A DNA stretch of 64,000 nt from Bifidobacterium simiiventris (GCF_019331715.1 NZ_JAHBBG010000003.1:248001-312000); one strand, 5' to 3'; shown: positions 35,280 through 44,702, numbered from the stretch's first letter. Notes: a model not told the origin generated them from the letters alone. A program made the numbers and translations.

Positions 35280-35330
35280 CTGAAGGAACCCTCCCGGACG
35301 CATGAACCGTATCCGGGAGGGTTCCTTCAG
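35280..35330. terminator. Perfect 19-bp hairpin downstream of pgm
   Basis: CTGAAGGAACCCTCCCGGA (35280-35298) and its exact complement (35312-35330) with a 13-base loop. It lies 17 bases past the pgm stop on the minus strand. Confidence 0.75.
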
Positions 35331-35347
35331 TCAGACGGTGAACGACG

Positions 35348-37021
35348 TCAGGCCAGGGCCTTATTCACGACGTCCTCGGCCTCGGCGAGCACCTTGTCGA
35401 GCGCCTCGGGCGATTCGAACGACTCGGCGTACACCTTGTAGATGTTCTCGGTGCCGGACGGGCGGGCCGCGAACCAGTTGTCCTTGGTGGTGACCTTCAG
35501 GCCGCCGATCTTGGCGTGGTTGCCCGGCGCCTCGGTCAGCTTGGCGGTGATGTCCTCGCCCGCGAGCTGCGTGGCGGTCACGTCGTCGCCGGTGAGCTTG
35601 GCGAACTTCTGCTTCTGCTCGAACGTGGTCGGCGTGTCGACGCGCTTGTACCACGACTCGCCGAAGCGCTCGACCTGCTCCTGGTGCAGCTGGGCCGGGT
35701 TCTTGCCGGTCTTGGCGGTGATCTCGGCGGCCAGCAGGTCGGGGATCAGGCCGTCCTTGTCGGTGGTCCAGATGCGGCCGTCCTTGCGCAGGAAGCTCAT
35801 GCCGGAGCTCTCCTCGCCGCCGAACGCGACCTCGCCGGTGAACAGCGGGTCGACGAACCACTTGAAGCCGACCGGCACCTCGAGCACCTTCGCTCCGATC
35901 GACGCGGCCACGCGGTCGATCAGGGACGAGGAGACGAGCGTCTTGCCGACGGCCGCTCCCTCCGGCCAGCCCGGACGGTTGCCGCCGAACAGGTATTCGA
36001 CGCACACGGCGATGTAGTGGTTCGGGTTCATCACGCCCCAGTTCGGGCAGACGATGCCGTGGCGGTCGGCGTCCGGGTCGGTGCCGCCGACGAGATCGTA
36101 CTTGCTCCACGCGCCGGCGTTGAGCTCGTCCACAAGGCCCTTCATCGCGTACGGCGAAGACGGATCCATGCGGATCTTGCCGTCGTGGTCGATGGTCATG
36201 AAACGCCACGTCGGGTCGACCTCGGGGCGCACGACGCCGATGTTCAGGCAGTACTTCTCGTTGATGAGCGGCCAGTAGTTCACGGACGCGCCGCCGAGCG
36301 GGTCGATGCCCAGGCGCACGCCGGAGTTGCGGATCGCGTCGAAGTCGATCACGTTGCCGAGGTCGGAGACGTAGTGGTCGCGGAAGTCGAAGCCTTCGAC
36401 GTACTCGGACTTGATGGCCTCCTCGTACGGCACGCGCTTGACGTTCTTGTAGTCGCCGAGCAGCTCGTTGGCGCGCGCGGCGATCGCGTTCGTCACGTCG
36501 GCCGGGGCCGGGCCGCCGGTGACCGGGTCGTACTTGAAGCCGCCGTCGGTGGGCGGGTTGTGGCTCGGGGTGACGACGATGCCGTCGGCGAGGCCGTCGC
36601 CGGTGAAGCGCTGGGTGCCGTCGGCCGCGCGGTTGTGCGTCAGGATCGCCTGTGAGACGACCGGGGTCGGCACGAAGTCGCCGCGCGAGTCGATGCGCAC
36701 GTGCACGCCGTTGGCGACGAGCACCTCGATGGCGGTCTTCTTGGCCGGCTCGGACAGCGCGTGCGTGTCGGCGCCGAGGTACAGCGGACCGGTGACGCCG
36801 GCCTTCTTGCGGTATTCGGCGATGGCCTGGGAGATGGCGACGATGTGGGCCTCGTTGAACGAGGTCTTCAGGGACGATCCGCGGTGGCCGGAGGTGCCGA
36901 AGACGACACGCTGCTCGGGGACGGACGGATCGGGGACGAGGTCGTAGTACTTGCCGATGACTTCGTCGACGTTGATCAGATCAGCTGGGGTGGCGGGAAG
37001 ACCCGCATTTGTTGCTACCAT
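35348..37021 (-). CDS. pgm: Phosphoglucomutase (alpha-D-glucose phosphate-specific)
   Basis: Interconverts glucose-1-phosphate and glucose-6-phosphate, linking glycolysis, glycogen and sugar-nucleotide synthesis. The 557-residue protein has the phosphoserine loop [12 protein letters not shown], the metal loop [12 protein letters not shown], the sugar loop [11 protein letters not shown] and the phosphate-binding [14 protein letters not shown] divergent AT-rich intergenic region separates it from the priming transferase gene. Confidence 0.97.
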   Translation of the reverse strand: MVATNAGLPATPADLINVDEVIGKYYDLVPDPSVPEQRVVFGTSGHRGSSLKTSFNEAHIVAISQAIAEYRKKAGVTGPLYLGADTHALSEPAKKTAIEVLVANGVHVRIDSRGDFVPTPVVSQAILTHNRAADGTQRFTGDGLADGIVVTPSHNPPTDGGFKYDPVTGGPAPADVTNAIAARANELLGDYKNVKRVPYEEAIKSEYVEGFDFRDHYVSDLGNVIDFDAIRNSGVRLGIDPLGGASVNYWPLINEKYCLNIGVVRPEVDPTWRFMTIDHDGKIRMDPSSPYAMKGLVDELNAGAWSKYDLVGGTDPDADRHGIVCPNWGVMNPNHYIAVCVEYLFGGNRPGWPEGAAVGKTLVSSSLIDRVAASIGAKVLEVPVGFKWFVDPLFTGEVAFGGEESSGMSFLRKDGRIWTTDKDGLIPDLLAAEITAKTGKNPAQLHQEQVERFGESWYKRVDTPTTFEQKQKFAKLTGDDVTATQLAGEDITAKLTEAPGNHAKIGGLKVTTKDNWFAARPSGTENIYKVYAESFESPEALDKVLAEAEDVVNKALA

Positions 37022-37354
37022 ACGCCCTATTGTGCCACGCCCTCACGTCTATGCAAACCTTTGCATCCGTCGTGCAACCAACATCACTGTTAATTTCTGT
37101 CATATTTTGTGAGAATATTTAATTTTTATGGTATGTCGGGCGATGATTAGGAAGTAAAAAAATCTATCTGGTGCGACTGCGAACGTACCGAACCGCAGAC
37201 TGTCGTCTGCCATATGCGACGATGAGGAACCGCTCGACGATGGATGAGGTCGTTTCCGTGATGCGAAAACGGCATACATATCGATCACTGAACACGATAG
37301 GATAAAACTCCGAGCGCGTGTGGTCGACGCGTGAACGCGAGAGGAGAGACTGGC
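37022..37354. other. AT-rich divergent intergenic region pgm / priming transferase
   Basis: The stretch 37080-37170 is strikingly AT-rich for this genome (GAGAATATTTAATTTTTATG, AGTAAAAAAATC). It must carry the promoters for pgm (minus) and the downstream glycosyl-phosphate transferase (plus), but I could not assign boxes with confidence. No gene is supported here. Confidence 0.5.
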
Positions 37355-38938
37355 ATGGGCATGCCATATGCGAAGGGCGGCGCCGCCGACGGTTGCGCGG
37401 GCGCGAGCGAGTCCGGCGGTTTTGCGGGTTTAAGCGATCTGCAGCAGAACCAGTTGTCGCATGTGCTGTACTGGCGGTTTTTCATCAATCTCGCGCTCAT
37501 GCTGTGCGACGCGGCCATGTTCATCCTGGCCGGCGCCTGTGTGCTCAATCTGCATGGCACCACCGGCTATCTTGCGATGTGGCGTTGGGGCGGCCGCCTT
37601 TCCGTCAGCCTGTATCTGACGGTCGGCGCGCTGATCTGGATCGCGTGCCTGAGGGCGTCGGGCGTGTACCACCGTCACGTGATGGGCGACGGCTATCAGC
37701 TCAACATGCTTGTATTCAAGGGCGTGGCGTTGAGCTGGGTCGGGTTGTGCGCGCTGAATTTCGTGCTTGGGTTGGGTCTGTCGCTCGGCGGGGTGACGTT
37801 GATCGTCGTCTCCGCATGGCTCGCCACGGTCATCGAACGCGTGATCACCCGCATGATCATCACGCGCAGCCGCTCCAAGGGCGCGTATTCGTACGGCACG
37901 GTGATCGTCGGCTCGCCCGAGGGCATCGGCAGGACGCTGCGGTTCCTGGCCCGGCGCGACCAGCTGAACTACCGTCCGGTGGCCGTGTGCCCGATCCGGC
38001 TCGATTCCGAAACCGGACTGGTCGAGGCCGATCCCGACATCGACGCCATGAACCGTATCGTCGGCGAATCATGGGGATCCCCGATTCCCGTCATCCCATA
38101 CGCCGACCACGGTCTTGCCGAACGATTCGTGAACCTGGACGCACAGACCGTGATGGTATGCGACGTGCTGCACCGCTTCTCCGACAACTTCAACATCTTC
38201 TCCGTGCGCATGGAATCGCTCGGGCTTGAACTGGCGCTCATCACGTCGTCCGTGGACGTGGCCGGCCACCAGACGCAGGTTCGGTCTATCCAAGGCACGA
38301 CGGTGCTCACGATCCGTCTCGCCCAGTACGGCGTGACCACGCGCATCGTCAAACGCCTGTTCGACATCGTCGTCTCGTCGCTCGCGATCCTGTGTTCGCT
38401 GATCATCACGCTGCCGGTCGCGATCGCGATCAAACTGACCGACGGCGGCCCGATCTTCTACACGCAGGAACGCATCGGCCTGCGCGGCAATCCGTTCCGC
38501 ATGATCAAGTTCCGTTCGATGGTCGTGAACGCGGACGAGCTCAAAGCGAAGCTGGCCGAACAGACCGGCCAGAGGGACCGGTTCATCTTCAAGATGAAGG
38601 ACGACCCGCGCATCACCAAGGTCGGCCATTTCATCCGCCGCTTCTCGATCGACGAATTGCCGCAGTTCCTCAACGTGTTCGTCGGCGACATGTCGGTCGT
38701 GGGACCCCGTCCGCCGCTGCCCGAGGAATACGCGCGTTACAACCGCATCTACGCGATGCGCATGCTCGTCAAGCCCGGCATCACCGGACCGTGGCAGGTC
38801 TCCGGCCGTTCTGATCTGAGCGCCGAGGAGAGCGAGCAGCTCGACGTGGCGTACGTGCAGAACTGGTCGATTCTGGGCGACATCGTGCTCATGTTCCGTA
38901 CAGTCGGCGCGGTGCTTGGCCATAAAGGCGCGTACTGA
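37355..38938 (+). CDS. Undecaprenyl-phosphate glycosyl-1-phosphate transferase (priming enzyme)
   Basis: Starts surface polysaccharide units by moving a hexose-1-phosphate onto undecaprenyl phosphate at the membrane. The ATG at 37355 behind GAGAGGAGAG gives 527 residues; a GTG at 37331 is a weaker alternative. Four or five membrane helices lie in about 35-175, a Rossmann-like segment (VIVGSPEGIGRTLRFLARRD) in the middle, and the bacterial sugar transferase domain at about 325-527: KRLFDIVVSSLAI, MIKFRSMVVNAD, RRFSIDELPQFLNVF, GDMSVVGPRPPLPEE. It stands alone between pgm and the PTS operon, over 21 kb from the other polysaccharide genes. Confidence 0.93.
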   Translation: MGMPYAKGGAADGCAGASESGGFAGLSDLQQNQLSHVLYWRFFINLALMLCDAAMFILAGACVLNLHGTTGYLAMWRWGGRLSVSLYLTVGALIWIACLRASGVYHRHVMGDGYQLNMLVFKGVALSWVGLCALNFVLGLGLSLGGVTLIVVSAWLATVIERVITRMIITRSRSKGAYSYGTVIVGSPEGIGRTLRFLARRDQLNYRPVAVCPIRLDSETGLVEADPDIDAMNRIVGESWGSPIPVIPYADHGLAERFVNLDAQTVMVCDVLHRFSDNFNIFSVRMESLGLELALITSSVDVAGHQTQVRSIQGTTVLTIRLAQYGVTTRIVKRLFDIVVSSLAILCSLIITLPVAIAIKLTDGGPIFYTQERIGLRGNPFRMIKFRSMVVNADELKAKLAEQTGQRDRFIFKMKDDPRITKVGHFIRRFSIDELPQFLNVFVGDMSVVGPRPPLPEEYARYNRIYAMRMLVKPGITGPWQVSGRSDLSAEESEQLDVAYVQNWSILGDIVLMFRTVGAVLGHKGAY

Positions 38939-39058
38939 TAATCCGCTCGATCTGCAACCATGACGAGCCTATACGGGACTGCGAAACCGGATATTGCGGA
39001 GGATTATGACGGTGTGATATTGCCACCGTGCGGCGGATCGTCAACGACACTCCGAAGT

Positions 39059-39088
39059 TTGCTTCCGGGTTAACCTCGGATATATATT
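39059..39088 (+). promoter_or_regulatory. Candidate promoter of the PTS operon
   Basis: -35-like TTGCTT (39059-39064) and -10-like TATATT (39083-39088) with an 18-base spacer; TATATA two bases earlier gives a 16-base spacer. Start would be near 39095, just upstream of the antiterminator. Confidence 0.5.
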
Positions 39089-39112
39089 GACTCATGAACT
39101 TCTACTTTTGCA

Positions 39113-39198
39113 GGGTTGCAAGTCACACAAGACGCAAGACCTGAGGCATTTGCCATACGCATATCTATGCGTGCGGCACGTGTCTCGGGTCTTTTTTT
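39113..39198 (+). promoter_or_regulatory. LicT/BglG-type RAT antiterminator overlapping a terminator
   Basis: Positions 39113-39142 run from GGGTTGCAAG to GCAAGACCT, matching the plan of ribonucleic antiterminators. The terminator stem AGACCTGAG (39137-39145) with CTCGGGTCT (39184-39192), an inner ACGCATA/TATGCGT stem, and a T-run of seven follow. The two structures share AGACCT, so they exclude each other. The matching antiterminator protein is encoded by the second gene of the operon. Binding of that protein should allow read-through when the EII substrate is present. Confidence 0.85.
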
Positions 39199-39270
39199 GT
39201 TGCTGGCGGCTCTGCGAGGGCGGAGAGCATACCAGGAAAACTAAAAGAAGAATCCAAGGAAGGAAAGAAG

Positions 39271-41370
39271 ATGGCCGAATCCACTGCATCGCAGATCATC
39301 GATGCCATCGGTGGCGCGGGCAACGTCAAGAGCCTGACCCACTGCGCGACTCGACTTCGCTTCGAGCTTGTCGACGCGGGCAAAGTTGACCAGAATCGAC
39401 TCCAGAACATGAAGGGCGTGCTCGGCGCGGTCCCGCAGTCCGGCGATCGCTTCCAGGTCGTCATCGGCGGCGCGGTCGCCTCCATGTACGAGGAGATCAT
39501 GCACCTGCCCGAGATGGCCAACGTCGGCACAGCCAAGAAGATGACCGACGCCGAGGTCAAGGCCGCCGAACGCGCGAAGGCGCGCGGCAAGGTCGCCTGG
39601 CTCGACTCGTTCTTCGAATACCTGGCCGACTCGTTCCGCCCGATCCTGGGCGTCCTGCTCGGCGCGTCCATCATCATCGCGCTCGTCAACCTGTTCATCT
39701 CGCTCGGCGTCATCGCCAACGACGAGGCGAACACCTCGCTCATGTTCATCAAGGCCATCTGGAAGGGCGTGTTCTACTTCCTTCCGATCATGGTCGCCTA
39801 CAACGCCGCGAAGAAGCTCAAGGTCGACCCGTGGCTCGGCGGCTCCATCATGGCCATGCTCATGACCCCGCAGTTCACCGCGCTGTCCGACACCAAGACG
39901 TGGGGCGACGCCGTCCAGTGCGTCGAGAACGCCACGCTGGGCACCACCGACTGCACCGCCACCGTCTTCGGTCTGCCGATGCAGCTGTCTGATTACTCCG
40001 GCAACGTGTTCGTGCCGCTCATGATGGCCGCCGTGCTCGGTCTCGTCTACCACGGTTTGAAGAAGATCATTCCGGACAGCGTCCAGCTCGTCTTCGTGCC
40101 GTTCTTCTCCATGATCATCGTCGGCGTGCTCACCGCGTTCCTCATCGGCCCGCTGGGCGTGTGGGTCGGCAACGGCCTCGGCGTCATCCTCGCCTGGATG
40201 AACGGCCACGCACCGTTCATCTTCGCCATCGCGATCCCGCTGCTCTACCCGTTCCTCGTCCCGCTCGGCCTGCACTGGCCACTCAACGCCCTCATGCTCA
40301 TGAACATCCAGTCGATGGGCTACGACTTCATCCAGGGCCCGATGGGTGTGTGGAACTTCGCCTGCTTCGGCGCGACCGCCGGCGTGCTGTTCCTCTCCAT
40401 CCGCGACCACGACAAGGAAATGCGCCAGACCTCCATCGGCGCCCTCGCCGCTGGTCTGCTCGGTGGCGTCTCCGAGCCGTCCCTCTACGGCATCCACCTG
40501 CGCTACAAGCTGGTCTACAAGCGCATGCTCATCGGCTGCGGCGTCGGCGGTGTCGTGATCGCCGTCCTCGGCTGGCTGTTCCCGTCCGTCGTCGCCTCCG
40601 GTCAGACCGTGCGCGGCGTGACCACCACCGCGTTCGCGTTCACCTCGCTGCTGACCGTCCCGGTCTTCGACCAAATGTGGGTCTACGGCGTGTCCATCGC
40701 TGTCGCGTTCGCCGTCTCCATGTTCCTGATCGTCACCCTCGACTACCGCACCCCGGAGCAGAAGGCCGAAGTGCTGGCCCGCGTGGCCCAGGAAGAGGCC
40801 GATCGCAAGCTCGAGGCCGAGGCTGCCGCCGCTCCGGCCGTCGAGTCCGCCCCGGCTGCCCCGGTTCCGGCTGCCTCCGCGTCCGCCGCTGAGGCCCCGG
40901 CCGAACCGGCCGAGCCGACCAAGGAAGTCGTCTCCCCGTGCAACGGCCACGTCATCACCCTCGAGGAGACCGGCGACGCGGTGTTCGCGTCCAAGGCCCT
41001 CGGCGAAGGCGTCGCGGTCGTGCCGTCCGAATCCCAGATCAAGGCCCCGGTGTCGGGTACACTGAAGACCGTGGCCAAGACCGGCCATGCGTACGGCATC
41101 AAGACCGATGACGGCGTCGAGGTCCTGGTCCACATCGGTATTGACACCGTGCAGATGAACGGCGACGGATTCGACGTGGCCGTTGCCAAGGGTCAGCGCG
41201 TGAAGGCTGGCGACCTGCTGGCCACCGTCGATTTCGACAAGGTCAAGGAAGCCGGATACTCCACCGCCACCATCATCGCCGTGACCAATACCAAGAAGAT
41301 GACTTCGGTCACCCCGCTCGCGGGCAAGGATGTCACGACTGGCGATCCGGTGATCGAGGTCGAGCACTGA
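39271..41370 (+). CDS. PTS system EIIBCA permease (beta-glucoside/glucose type)
   Basis: Imports and phosphorylates a sugar in one step. The 699-residue protein has the order IIB-IIC-IIA. Phosphocysteine Cys25 is in LTHCATRLRFEL; the IIC membrane domain follows at about 105-490 with the conserved GGVSEPSLYGI; after an Ala/Pro/Glu linker (about 505-550) the IIA domain has GHAYGIKTDDGVEVLVHIG with active His621. This order is that of BglF-like enzymes. From memory, a single PTS permease of B. longum was reported to be glucose-specific, so glucose is a serious candidate. The start ATG follows AAGGAAAGAAG. Confidence 0.93.
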   Translation: MAESTASQIIDAIGGAGNVKSLTHCATRLRFELVDAGKVDQNRLQNMKGVLGAVPQSGDRFQVVIGGAVASMYEEIMHLPEMANVGTAKKMTDAEVKAAERAKARGKVAWLDSFFEYLADSFRPILGVLLGASIIIALVNLFISLGVIANDEANTSLMFIKAIWKGVFYFLPIMVAYNAAKKLKVDPWLGGSIMAMLMTPQFTALSDTKTWGDAVQCVENATLGTTDCTATVFGLPMQLSDYSGNVFVPLMMAAVLGLVYHGLKKIIPDSVQLVFVPFFSMIIVGVLTAFLIGPLGVWVGNGLGVILAWMNGHAPFIFAIAIPLLYPFLVPLGLHWPLNALMLMNIQSMGYDFIQGPMGVWNFACFGATAGVLFLSIRDHDKEMRQTSIGALAAGLLGGVSEPSLYGIHLRYKLVYKRMLIGCGVGGVVIAVLGWLFPSVVASGQTVRGVTTTAFAFTSLLTVPVFDQMWVYGVSIAVAFAVSMFLIVTLDYRTPEQKAEVLARVAQEEADRKLEAEAAAAPAVESAPAAPVPAASASAAEAPAEPAEPTKEVVSPCNGHVITLEETGDAVFASKALGEGVAVVPSESQIKAPVSGTLKTVAKTGHAYGIKTDDGVEVLVHIGIDTVQMNGDGFDVAVAKGQRVKAGDLLATVDFDKVKEAGYSTATIIAVTNTKKMTSVTPLAGKDVTTGDPVIEVEH

Positions 41371-41397
41371 CCTGCCGGTTGCAAGTGATGGGATGCC

Positions 41398-42240
41398 ATG
41401 GAGATACTTCGCGTATTCAACAACAACGTCGTTCTCGCCAAGGATGACGATGGGGGAGAAGTGATCCTCACCGGCCGCGGCCTGGGATTCCAGGCCCGGC
41501 CGGGGCGTCCCGTCGACGCGGCCAAAGTCGTACGCAAGTTCGTGCCGGCCGACGGCCGCGACCCCGACCACCTCGCGCAGATGCTGTCGGACATCCCGCC
41601 CGAGATCATCCGCATCGTGGTCGAATCCATGCGCGAGGCCGGCCTCGGCGAACAGGAGATCGCCTCGACCACGCTGGTCATGGCGCTGTCCGACCACGTG
41701 GCCAACGCGATCATCCGCGTCAACCAAGGCATCAAGGTCGTCTACCCGCTGCTCGGCGAGGTGCGCAACCTGTACCCGCAGGAATACGCGCAGGGCTGCA
41801 CGCTGCTCGCCGCGATCAACAAGCGGATCGACAAGCCGCTGCCCGACGGCGAGGAGACGGCGCTCGCGCTGCATCTCGTCAACGCGGGCTTCCTGACCGG
41901 TGACCTGTCGTACACGTACACGATGACCGGCGTGATCCAGCAGATGCTCGACATCATCGAGCAGAGCTACGGGATCACGCTCGACCAGGGATCGGTCAGC
42001 GTGGGCCGGTTCATCACCCACCTGCGCTACCTGTTCGTCCGCATCCACCAGCACAAGCAGCTCGAGCGCGAACCCGAGCCGATCGTCAACGCGATCCGCG
42101 AATCCTATCCGGACGCGCTGCACTGCGCGATGACAATCGCATCCGTGCTCGAACTGCGACTCGGCGCCGACATCAGCGACGACGAGATCGCGTACCTCAC
42201 GCTGCACGTCGCGCGCGTCGCGAACCAGCTCAAACACTGA
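41398..42240 (+). CDS. BglG/LicT family transcriptional antiterminator
   Basis: Binds the RAT RNA in the operon leader and prevents termination. The 280-residue protein has the N-terminal RNA-binding domain (MEILRVFNNNVVLAKDD, GRGLGFQARPGRPVD) and two PRD domains with histidines for PTS phosphorylation (LSDHVANAIIRVNQG, ALHLVNAGF, FITHLRYLFVRI, LTLHVARVANQ). It lies 27 bases after the EII gene and would be controlled by EII and HPr phosphorylation. Confidence 0.95.
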   Translation: MEILRVFNNNVVLAKDDDGGEVILTGRGLGFQARPGRPVDAAKVVRKFVPADGRDPDHLAQMLSDIPPEIIRIVVESMREAGLGEQEIASTTLVMALSDHVANAIIRVNQGIKVVYPLLGEVRNLYPQEYAQGCTLLAAINKRIDKPLPDGEETALALHLVNAGFLTGDLSYTYTMTGVIQQMLDIIEQSYGITLDQGSVSVGRFITHLRYLFVRIHQHKQLEREPEPIVNAIRESYPDALHCAMTIASVLELRLGADISDDEIAYLTLHVARVANQLKH

Positions 42241-42284
42241 GCATCAAACTGTCCACATAACCAAACAACTGAAAGGAAACCATC

Positions 42285-42557
42285 ATGATCACCCGTACCG
42301 CAGTCATCGGAGCCTCCGTCGGTCTTCATGCCCGTCCTGCCGCCCTGTTCGCGCAGGCCGTCGACGACAAGGGCATCGACGTCACCCTGTCCTTCGACGG
42401 CGAAGAGGCGGATGCCGCCAGCGCCCTCGAAATTATGACCCTCGGCGTCAAGGGCGGCGACACCGTCACCCTGACCTGCGAAGAGGACGGCGCGGAAGCC
42501 GAAGCCGCGATGGACGAGCTCGCCGAGATGCTGACTCGCGATCTCGACGCCGAGTGA
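42285..42557 (+). CDS. ptsH: Phosphocarrier protein HPr
   Basis: Carries phosphate from EI to EII. The 90-residue protein has the active-site His15 in GLHARPAALFAQ. A serine sits at the position equivalent to Ser46 in SALEIMTLGVKGGD, although an HPr kinase is not known to me in this group and none is in the window. A GAAAGGAAACC site precedes the ATG. Confidence 0.97.
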   Translation: MITRTAVIGASVGLHARPAALFAQAVDDKGIDVTLSFDGEEADAASALEIMTLGVKGGDTVTLTCEEDGAEAEAAMDELAEMLTRDLDAE

Positions 42558-42613
42558 GCCGTCCGATTTCGATTCGATAGGCTGACGTTTCTTCTTATCT
42601 AGGAGCATCACAT

Positions 42614-44305
42614 ATGGCAAGTGAACACAAGATTCTGCACGGCATCGGCGTGTGCGCCGGCACCGCATCCGGCCCGCTGGCGCTCGTGCGCGAGGCGCCG
42701 GGCGTGGACGAGCACGAGCCCGCCTGCACCGATCCGGCCGCCGACGCCGAGCGCGTCAAGGCCGCCATGGAGGCGGTCGTTGCCAGTCTCAAGGCCCGCG
42801 CCGAGAAGGCCACGTCCGACAAGTCCCGCGCCGTGCTCGAAGCCACCGCGCAGCTCGCCGGCGACCGCGGCCTCGCCAAGGCCATCACCAAGCGCCTCAA
42901 GGCCGGCGACGGCGTGACTCACGCCGTGTACAACGCGGTCGAAGGCTACGCCGAAATGCTCAAGAAGCTCGGCGGCTACATGGCCGAGCGCGTCACCGAC
43001 CTGCACGACGTGCGCAACCGCACGATCTGCGAGCTGCGTGGCCTGCCCGCGCCGGGCGTTCCGGACATCACCATCCCGGTCGTGCTCGTCGCCCGTGACC
43101 TTGCCCCGGCCGAAACCGCCACGCTCGACCCGGCCACTGTGCTCGGCGTCATCACCGAAGAGGGCGGCCCGACCAGCCACACCGCCATCCTCGCCGCACA
43201 GCTCGGCATTCCGGCGGCCGTCAAGGTCTCCGGCGTGACCGCTGCCGTGGCCGAAGGCGACACGATCGCCCTCGACGGCGGCGTCGGCGAGGTCATCGTC
43301 TCCCCGACCGAGGAGGAGGCCGACCAGCTGGCCGAACGCTCCCGCCGTCGCGCCGCCGCGCTCGCCGGCTCCAGCGGCGAAGGCAGCACCCGTGACGGTT
43401 TCAAGGTCAAGCTGCTCGCCAACATCGGCACGGTGGCTGACGCCGAAGCCGCCGCGAAGTTCGACCTCGAAGGCTCCGGCCTGTTCCGCACTGAGTTCCT
43501 GTTCCTCGGCCGCGAAACCGCTCCGACCCTCGAAGAGCAGACCGACACCTACACCAAGGTGCTCCAGGCGTTCGGCGACCGCCGTGTCGTCGTGCGTACG
43601 CTCGACGCCGGCGCCGACAAGCCGCTCGCCTTCGCCAATCTCGGCGAGGAGGAGAATCCGGCCCTCGGCGTGCGCGGCCTGCGCCTGAGCCAGCGCCGCG
43701 AAGACCTGCTCGACACGCAGCTGCAGGCCCTCGCCAACGCCTACGAGGCCACCCACGGCGATCTGTGGGTCATGGCCCCGATGGTCGCCACCGTGGAGGA
43801 AGCCGAATGGTTCGCCAACAAGGTGCGTGCGCTCGGCCTGCCGAAGGTCGGCGTGATGATCGAGGTGCCCGCCGCCGCGATCCGCTCCGCGCAGGTGCTG
43901 TCCGTCGTGGACTTCGCCTCGCTCGGCACCAACGACCTCGCGCAGTACACGATGGCCGCCGACCGACTCAAGGGCGAACTGGCCAACCTGCTCACCCCGT
44001 GGCAGCCGGCCGTGCTCAACATGATCAAGGCCGCGTGCGATGGTGGCAAGGCCACCGGCAAGTACGTGGGCGTGTGCGGCGAGGCCGGCGGCGATCCGCT
44101 GCTGGCGCTTGTGCTCGCCGGCCTCGGCGTGCAGTCGCTGTCGATGGCCCCGAAGAAGGTCAACGCCGTGCGTGCCGCCCTGCGCCTGCACGACATGTCG
44201 ACCTGCCAGCAGATGGCCGCCTACGCGGTCGATGCGCGTACCGCCGCCGACGCCCGCGCCGCGGTGATCGCCCTGGCCGACCCGATGCTGCTCGATCTGC
44301 TCTGA
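42614..44305 (+). CDS. ptsI: PTS enzyme I (phosphoenolpyruvate-protein phosphotransferase)
   Basis: Takes phosphate from phosphoenolpyruvate and passes it to HPr. The 563-residue protein has the phospho-His189 in EEGGPTSHTAILAAQ, the PEP-binding region (FRTEFLFLGRE, VVVRTLDAGADKPL, ENPALGVRGLRL), SLGTNDLAQYTMAADR and the catalytic Cys in VGVCGEAGGDP. It closes the operon; two hairpins follow. Confidence 0.97.
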   Translation: MASEHKILHGIGVCAGTASGPLALVREAPGVDEHEPACTDPAADAERVKAAMEAVVASLKARAEKATSDKSRAVLEATAQLAGDRGLAKAITKRLKAGDGVTHAVYNAVEGYAEMLKKLGGYMAERVTDLHDVRNRTICELRGLPAPGVPDITIPVVLVARDLAPAETATLDPATVLGVITEEGGPTSHTAILAAQLGIPAAVKVSGVTAAVAEGDTIALDGGVGEVIVSPTEEEADQLAERSRRRAAALAGSSGEGSTRDGFKVKLLANIGTVADAEAAAKFDLEGSGLFRTEFLFLGRETAPTLEEQTDTYTKVLQAFGDRRVVVRTLDAGADKPLAFANLGEEENPALGVRGLRLSQRREDLLDTQLQALANAYEATHGDLWVMAPMVATVEEAEWFANKVRALGLPKVGVMIEVPAAAIRSAQVLSVVDFASLGTNDLAQYTMAADRLKGELANLLTPWQPAVLNMIKAACDGGKATGKYVGVCGEAGGDPLLALVLAGLGVQSLSMAPKKVNAVRAALRLHDMSTCQQMAAYAVDARTAADARAAVIALADPMLLDLL

Positions 44306-44350
44306 TCGATCGAGTACGTCTCGTCTGAACGGGTGAATCCCGTTCGATTT

Positions 44351-44386
44351 GTCCGCGCGGCTTTGCCTATCTTGTGCCGCGCGGAC
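44351..44386 (+). terminator. First hairpin after ptsI
   Basis: GTCCGCGCGGC (44351-44361) and GCCGCGCGGAC (44376-44386) form an 11-bp perfect stem. Confidence 0.6.
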
Positions 44387-44395
44387 GAATATACG

Positions 44396-44440
44396 TGAGG
44401 CTCTGCTTCCGGATTCTCGGAAGCAGAGCCTCATTGTCGT
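44396..44440 (+). terminator. Second hairpin after ptsI
   Basis: TGAGGCTCTGCTTCCG (44396-44411) and CGGAAGCAGAGCCTCA (44418-44433) form a 16-bp perfect stem with loop GATTCT, followed by TTGTCGTT. This is the likely end of the PTS transcript. Confidence 0.8.
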
Positions 44441-44545
44441 TATGTGGGTAATCCTGCGGGTCTTGTCTCCGTGTGTGACTTGTCGGCGTGCCGTTCCGTA
44501 CACGTCGTGGGCCTGCGCCGATGAGTTAGCGGATCACGGGCCATA

Positions 44546-44598
44546 TCTCCCGGGCATACGGCCGGTATGGCCCGCCGAAATGGCCGTAGGCCCGGGAA
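44546..44598. repeat. Family B palindrome, copy 4
   Basis: Starts TCTCCCGGGCATACGGCCGG and ends GGCCGTAGGCCCGGGAA. The stem is imperfect at CATAC/GTAGG. Confidence 0.85.
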
Positions 44599-44619
44599 GG
44601 TTGAGCAAAGGTGGACGTG

Positions 44620-44671
44620 TTCCCGGGCATACGGCCGGTTTTGACCTTCGAAACGGCCGTAAGCCCGGGAG
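44620..44671. repeat. Family B palindrome, copy 5
   Basis: Starts TTCCCGGGCATACGGCCGG and ends GGCCGTAAGCCCGGGAG. Together with its left flank (44598-44619) it is duplicated almost exactly at 44755-44809. Confidence 0.85.
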
Positions 44672-44702
44672 AGAATGAGCGAGTAATCGGACGCAGACTT
44701 TG

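Larger units (their letters stand above)
38939..39270. other. PTS operon leader region
   Basis: These 332 bases hold a promoter candidate (39059-39088), a RAT-type antiterminator (39113-39142), an overlapping terminator (39137-39198) and the EIIBCA ribosome-binding site (AGGAAAGAAG before 39271). Nothing is recognised in 38939-39055. Confidence 0.7.

Noticed and set aside
39241..42237. Very long minus-strand open frame opposite the EII and LicT genes (about 1000 codons)
   Set aside because: Antisense shadow of GC-rich codons; both sense genes are clear family members.
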